A stretch of DNA of 33,822 bases from JASJBU01 sp965372385 (GTDB lineage: Bacteria > Pseudomonadota > Gammaproteobacteria > Chromatiales > Chromatiaceae), in assembly GCA_965372385.1 (NCBI GenBank), contig CBDVCD010000008.1, positions 1 to 33,822 on the forward strand, in the 5' to 3' direction. Shown piece after piece: positions 31,502 to 33,822 of the stretch. The notes beneath the pieces are model-generated. The model was given only the letters and a program-made list of their open reading frames with translations. It was not told the origin of the DNA and did not search any database. A program made the translations under genes and the position numbers. Within the stretch, counting starts at the first letter, position 1. Every line of letters starts with the position of its first letter.

Positions 31502-32101
31502 ATGATGAGATCTGTGTTCAATACAGGAAGCTATCTGTCTACTAAGAGCCTGCAACTCGAGCAACTCTATCGGCGCCAACGGCTTTGGCGCCACAATCGT
31601 TATTTGCATGACCAAGGAGTGGTTTGTGGTCTGCAAGTGGTTCCCACCGGCGATCGGTCAATACCGTGGGGGTTACTGGTCTGCCCAGGCTATGCTGTTG
31701 ACTGCTGTGGCAGTGAGATCAAGGTGCCTGATCAAGCTATCTTGAATATCCAGGAATATCTCTGGGCGAAACCAGCGGAACAGCTCGAATTTGCCTATGT
31801 GGCAATCCGGTTTTCAGAAGAACCCGTCCAACCACACCCCATTCCCTCTGCGACCTGCGGTTGTGAGGAAACCACATACGCGGCATCGCGCATCCGCGAC
31901 AGCTTCCAACTGGATGTGTTGTGGGAAGATTCTGATTCAGGACAAGGCGAGATTCCTGATCTCTGCGAACGACCTGTCATGCCCTGCCCGGATTGCACAG
32001 ATCGCACTCACGTGATCCTTGCCCGCGTGACACTACCAGCCAGCGAGGGCGACCCGATCACAACTGCCCACATCGATAACCAATGGTATCAGAGAAAATA
32101 A
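31502..32101 (+). CDS. Tip/fibre-like protein, paralogue 5 of 5, probably 3'-truncated
   Basis: 199 residues. The shared module occupies ~8-80: SLQLEQLYRRQRLWRHNRYL, DQGVVCGLQVV and PGYAVDCCGSEIKV. The Cys-bearing middle matches paralogue 4: ATCGCEETTYAASRIRDSF and MPCPDCTDRTHVILARVTLP. The protein stops at IDNQWYQRK, exactly where paralogue 4 continues (EIDNMTRLPLAS) toward its FN3 and Ig domains, and mobile-element debris begins within ~90 nt. A loss of the C-terminal part by insertion or deletion is likely. ATG 31505 is an equal start. The ribosome site is weak (TAGGTG). It may still be expressed. Confidence 0.75.
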   Translation: MMRSVFNTGSYLSTKSLQLEQLYRRQRLWRHNRYLHDQGVVCGLQVVPTGDRSIPWGLLVCPGYAVDCCGSEIKVPDQAILNIQEYLWAKPAEQLEFAYVAIRFSEEPVQPHPIPSATCGCEETTYAASRIRDSFQLDVLWEDSDSGQGEIPDLCERPVMPCPDCTDRTHVILARVTLPASEGDPITTAHIDNQWYQRK

Positions 32102-32190
32102 TATCAATCTTGAGGCCCGTATGGTGCAAATATTCGAACGAGCCGTATGGTATTGTTATCCAACAATATTACGGATAATCTTGTTTGGCA
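32102..32190. other. Junction between paralogue 5 and IS remnant
   Basis: Short AT-rich stretch with two copies of CCGTATGGT about 30 nt apart. No gene is seen. It probably contains the left junction of the transposase remnant. Confidence 0.3.
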
Positions 32191-32575
32191 ATGACAAACG
32201 TCTTACAATCTTTCCATCTCCTTATCATGGATCGCGATACTAAATATACAGAGGACTTCAGAGATTCTCTGGATCGAGAGGGCGTGAAGGCTGTTCGATG
32301 CCCAGTGCGAGCCCCGAACTGTAATGCATTCGCGGAGCAGGTTGTGTGTTCAATAAAATGATGAGTGCTTAGATTGCATGATTCTATTCGACGAGGCGTC
32401 GCTTAGCCGGACACTCGCGGAGGATGTTGCGCATTATCATGCTGAAAGAAATCATCAGGGTGTAGGGAATCGATTGCTGGTGCCACTCCCCACGGTCAGT
32501 ACAGGCGATAAGCCCATTCGGTGCCGGGAACGGCTTGGGGGCATGCTCAATTTCTACTATCGTGAAGCGGCTTGA
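32191..32575 (+). pseudogene. DDE/integrase-core transposase remnant
   Basis: The first part (32191-32361) reads FHLLIMDRDTKYTEDFRDSL, then VRCPVRAPNCNAFAEQ, and ends at a TGA. A second part in another frame (32378-32575) reads ILFDEASLSRTLAEDVAHYH, AERNHQGVGNRLLVPLP and CRERLGGMLNFYYREAA. Together they are the C-terminal half of an integrase-core (rve) transposase; the N-terminal helix-turn-helix and the first catalytic Asp are missing. At least one stop and one frameshift make it inactive. Confidence 0.85.
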
Positions 32576-32606
32576 AAGCAAGGATTCGGTTTTTGCACCT
32601 TACGGG

Positions 32607-32643
32607 AAAAAACAAAGACACCCAAAAAAAACAAAGACACCCA
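32607..32643. repeat. Short direct repeat, 2 copies, 19-nt period
   Basis: ACAAAGACACCCA preceded by an A run occurs twice in tandem (cores 32613-32624 and 32632-32643). It lies between the two transposase remnants and may be a remnant of an element end. Confidence 0.6.
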
Positions 32644-32837
32644 ATGATTAAAAAAGTGATAAACGGGAATTCACCTCAATCTGTTAGTTTGTTTCAGATG
32701 ATTTCGTTTTAAAGACGCTGATTATTCAGCAGAATGGCTTTTTGAACTGCTCAGCTGTGAATAAATTAAATCCAGGCAATAGAAAAACATGAACTGGTTT
32801 GTTTTAAGCCCACTTTATTTTCATTGTAGAGAATGGT
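32644..32837. other. AT-rich gap between transposase remnants
   Basis: I see no gene, RNA or clear regulatory element. Base composition is much more AT-rich than the eCIS core. Confidence 0.35.
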
Positions 32838-33263
32838 TTAACTGCTTGAGAACAATCTTTCGCACTGACTAATGCCATGTACCCAGCACCTGCCCATGTC
32901 TTCACAGGCTTTTCGAACAAGATGGGCAGCACCCACCAGATTTTTGAAGGGTTGCTCGAAATTTTTGCTAAGGTAAATCCAGTGTCTGGCATCCATATCA
33001 AGACGTTGTAGGATAACCGGAAGATACTCAGGGATGTAACCTTTCTTGTCTTCACGAATGATACGCCCGCTCCAGTCCACCAGTTCAAGGTAATCAGCAA
33101 GATTGAACGGTAGCCCATCAGGCATGTCTTTTCTGGGGTTGCCCGCAAAAGGAAATAAACTATCAGGTTGTTGCTCTGCTTGATAATACCGCTTTGCCTT
33201 GAGCACCTATTCAATACGCTGGTTGATTGAGGTGTGATTGGATTGTTCTGGTGTCTCTGCCAT
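32838..33263 (-). pseudogene. REP-associated (Y1) transposase C-terminal remnant
   Basis: The minus strand reads MAETPEQSNHTSINQRIE, then an in-frame TAG (33209-33207), then FPFAGNPRKDMPDGLPF, ADYLELVDWSGRIIREDKKG and MDARHWIYLSKNFEQPF. This is the C-terminal region of the large Y1-type transposases common in gammaproteobacteria. The HUH/Tyr catalytic domain is absent and the stop breaks what remains, so the gene is dead. Confidence 0.8.
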
Positions 33264-33342
33264 CCTTATTAGGATAATCGTTAAACTGGATTTTGCAAAA
33301 ACGCGTCTTCCCGGTTAACTCGGCGGTATATTTTGAGTGACT

Positions 33343-33486
33343 TTATCTGGAAGTCCCGTTCTCAACTGAAAGGTTAGGCGCCCTGTTAAACTCTCGAACA
33401 TTGTTAGTAACTAATATCACTTTTATGCTTCGAGCATGTGCAGCAATTAAAAGATCATTCTTTCCAATTGGGGTAGTTTCTTTTTT
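33343..33486 (-). pseudogene. VapC-type PIN-domain toxin remnant (C-terminal third)
   Basis: The minus strand reads TPIGKNDLLIAAHARSIKVI and then LVTNNVREFNRAPNLSVEN before a TAA at 33345-33343. This is the highly conserved C-terminal third of VapC, including the Asp of the PIN active site (NDLLIAAHA) and the TNN/REF motif. The N-terminal two thirds and any vapB are missing; upstream sequence does not match the family. Confidence 0.82.
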
Positions 33487-33769
33487 AGTAGTGTCCTGAT
33501 TGAGCTGCGGGAAAGGTGTTTTAGTGAGGTTGTTCTATCTATTGCGGTGAACGTAGCGTAACAGGAAGTGCAGTAGTTATAAGCAAACGAACTAGCAAGC
33601 GTATTTAAATGCAGCAGGGCAGGCTGTTTATGATGTAAACTCCGCCACTGGTTGTTTAGTATAACCAGAAGTAGCAGCTTATCTGCTACTTATTCAGTAA
33701 AAGTAGCTGGAAATATACAAGTATGGTAGGCTTTAATTTCGAGATAACCTTCTGATATTTATAATACTT
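33487..33769. other. Gap upstream of tRNA-Pro
   Basis: No gene is recognised. It contains one hairpin (33669-33691) and AT-rich DNA before the tRNA. A TATAAT at 33760-33765 lies too close to the tRNA 5' end to be a confident -10 element. Confidence 0.35.
33669..33691. terminator. Hairpin AAGTAGCAG-CTTAT-CTGCTACTT
   Basis: Perfect 9-bp arms around a 5-nt loop, about 80 nt before the tRNA. No long T run follows on either strand (only short AT-rich DNA), so terminator function is possible but weakly supported. Confidence 0.35.
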
Positions 33770-33822
33770 CGGGGCGTAGCGCAGTCTGGTAGCGCACTAC
33801 ACTGGGGGTGTAGTGGTCACAG
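33770..33822 (+). tRNA. tRNA-Pro (anticodon GGG), 5' part only
   Basis: The sequence CGGGGCG is the acceptor arm, followed by a GCGC/GCGC D-arm with loop AGTCTGGTA, then a CTACA/TGTAG anticodon stem with loop CTGGGGG. Loop positions 34-36 are GGG, giving proline. The variable loop TGGTC and first T-arm bases follow, then the window ends. A 5' C at position 1 is typical of bacterial tRNA-Pro. Confidence 0.93.

Noticed and set aside
32804..33214. 136-codon minus-strand frame overlapping the Y1 transposase remnant
   Set aside because: The neighbouring frame carries the transposase motifs; this one has none.
33760..33765. TATAAT as promoter for tRNA-Pro
   Set aside because: It ends 4 nt before the mature 5' end, which would place the start site within the tRNA; no -35 at proper spacing.

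Overview
The window is dominated by one locus, almost entirely on the + strand from about 160 to 32100. It encodes a phage-tail-like extracellular contractile injection system (eCIS, related to Afp/PVC particles). The DNA suggests a proteobacterium, most likely a gammaproteobacterium. The evidence is a roughly 55% GC core (estimated by eye), strong Shine-Dalgarno sites, a tRNA-Pro(GGG) at the right edge, and fragments of REP-associated (Y1) and DDE transposases of types common in that group. No marker gene fixes the genus.

Layout. (1) 164-6771, regulation and accessory functions: a BTAD/SARP-type regulator, a 400-base spacer with several perfect inverted repeats, a small conserved eCIS-type protein, a two-module AAA+ ATPase, a leaderless subtilisin-like protease with two P-domains, and a second small conserved protein. 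(2) 6775-9693: a 972-residue DUF4157 (eCIS core domain) protein with HELAH, proline-rich tandem repeats and three copies of a C-terminal module I do not recognise. (3) 9694-10676: a decayed Uma2-family gene on the minus strand. (4) 10677-24884, the structural core: DUF4255 protein, sheath, tube, a tail-chaperone gene pair, an unassigned protein, LysM protein, hub, spike, PAAR tip, gp25-like protein and two large baseplate proteins. (5) 24893-32101, distal proteins: five paralogues sharing one N-terminal module, a P2 gpI-like tail protein between the second and third of them, and a lipoprotein sharing a domain with the fourth. (6) 32102-33822: transposase remnants, a VapC remnant and the start of tRNA-Pro.

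How the parts fit. Tube and sheath form the contractile tail. Hub, spike, PAAR, gp25-like and J-like proteins form the baseplate. The AAA+ ATPase and DUF4255 protein match the Afp15/Afp16-type assembly and terminator functions. The DUF4157 protein is the best cargo candidate. The five paralogues, with Ig, FN3 or beta-rich tails, look like exchangeable tip or surface modules.

Most notable points. First, 14170-14687 has the architecture of a programmed -1 frameshift: the heptamer G GGG GGA sits in the zero frame, followed after 4 nt by a perfect 8-bp stem, and it would join the chaperone ORF to the DUF6760-like ORF as in lambda G/GT. Second, the five-member paralogue family carries diversified C-termini. 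Third, a lipoprotein shares its SbsA-like Ig domain with a tip protein encoded just upstream. No obvious long tape-measure gene is present.
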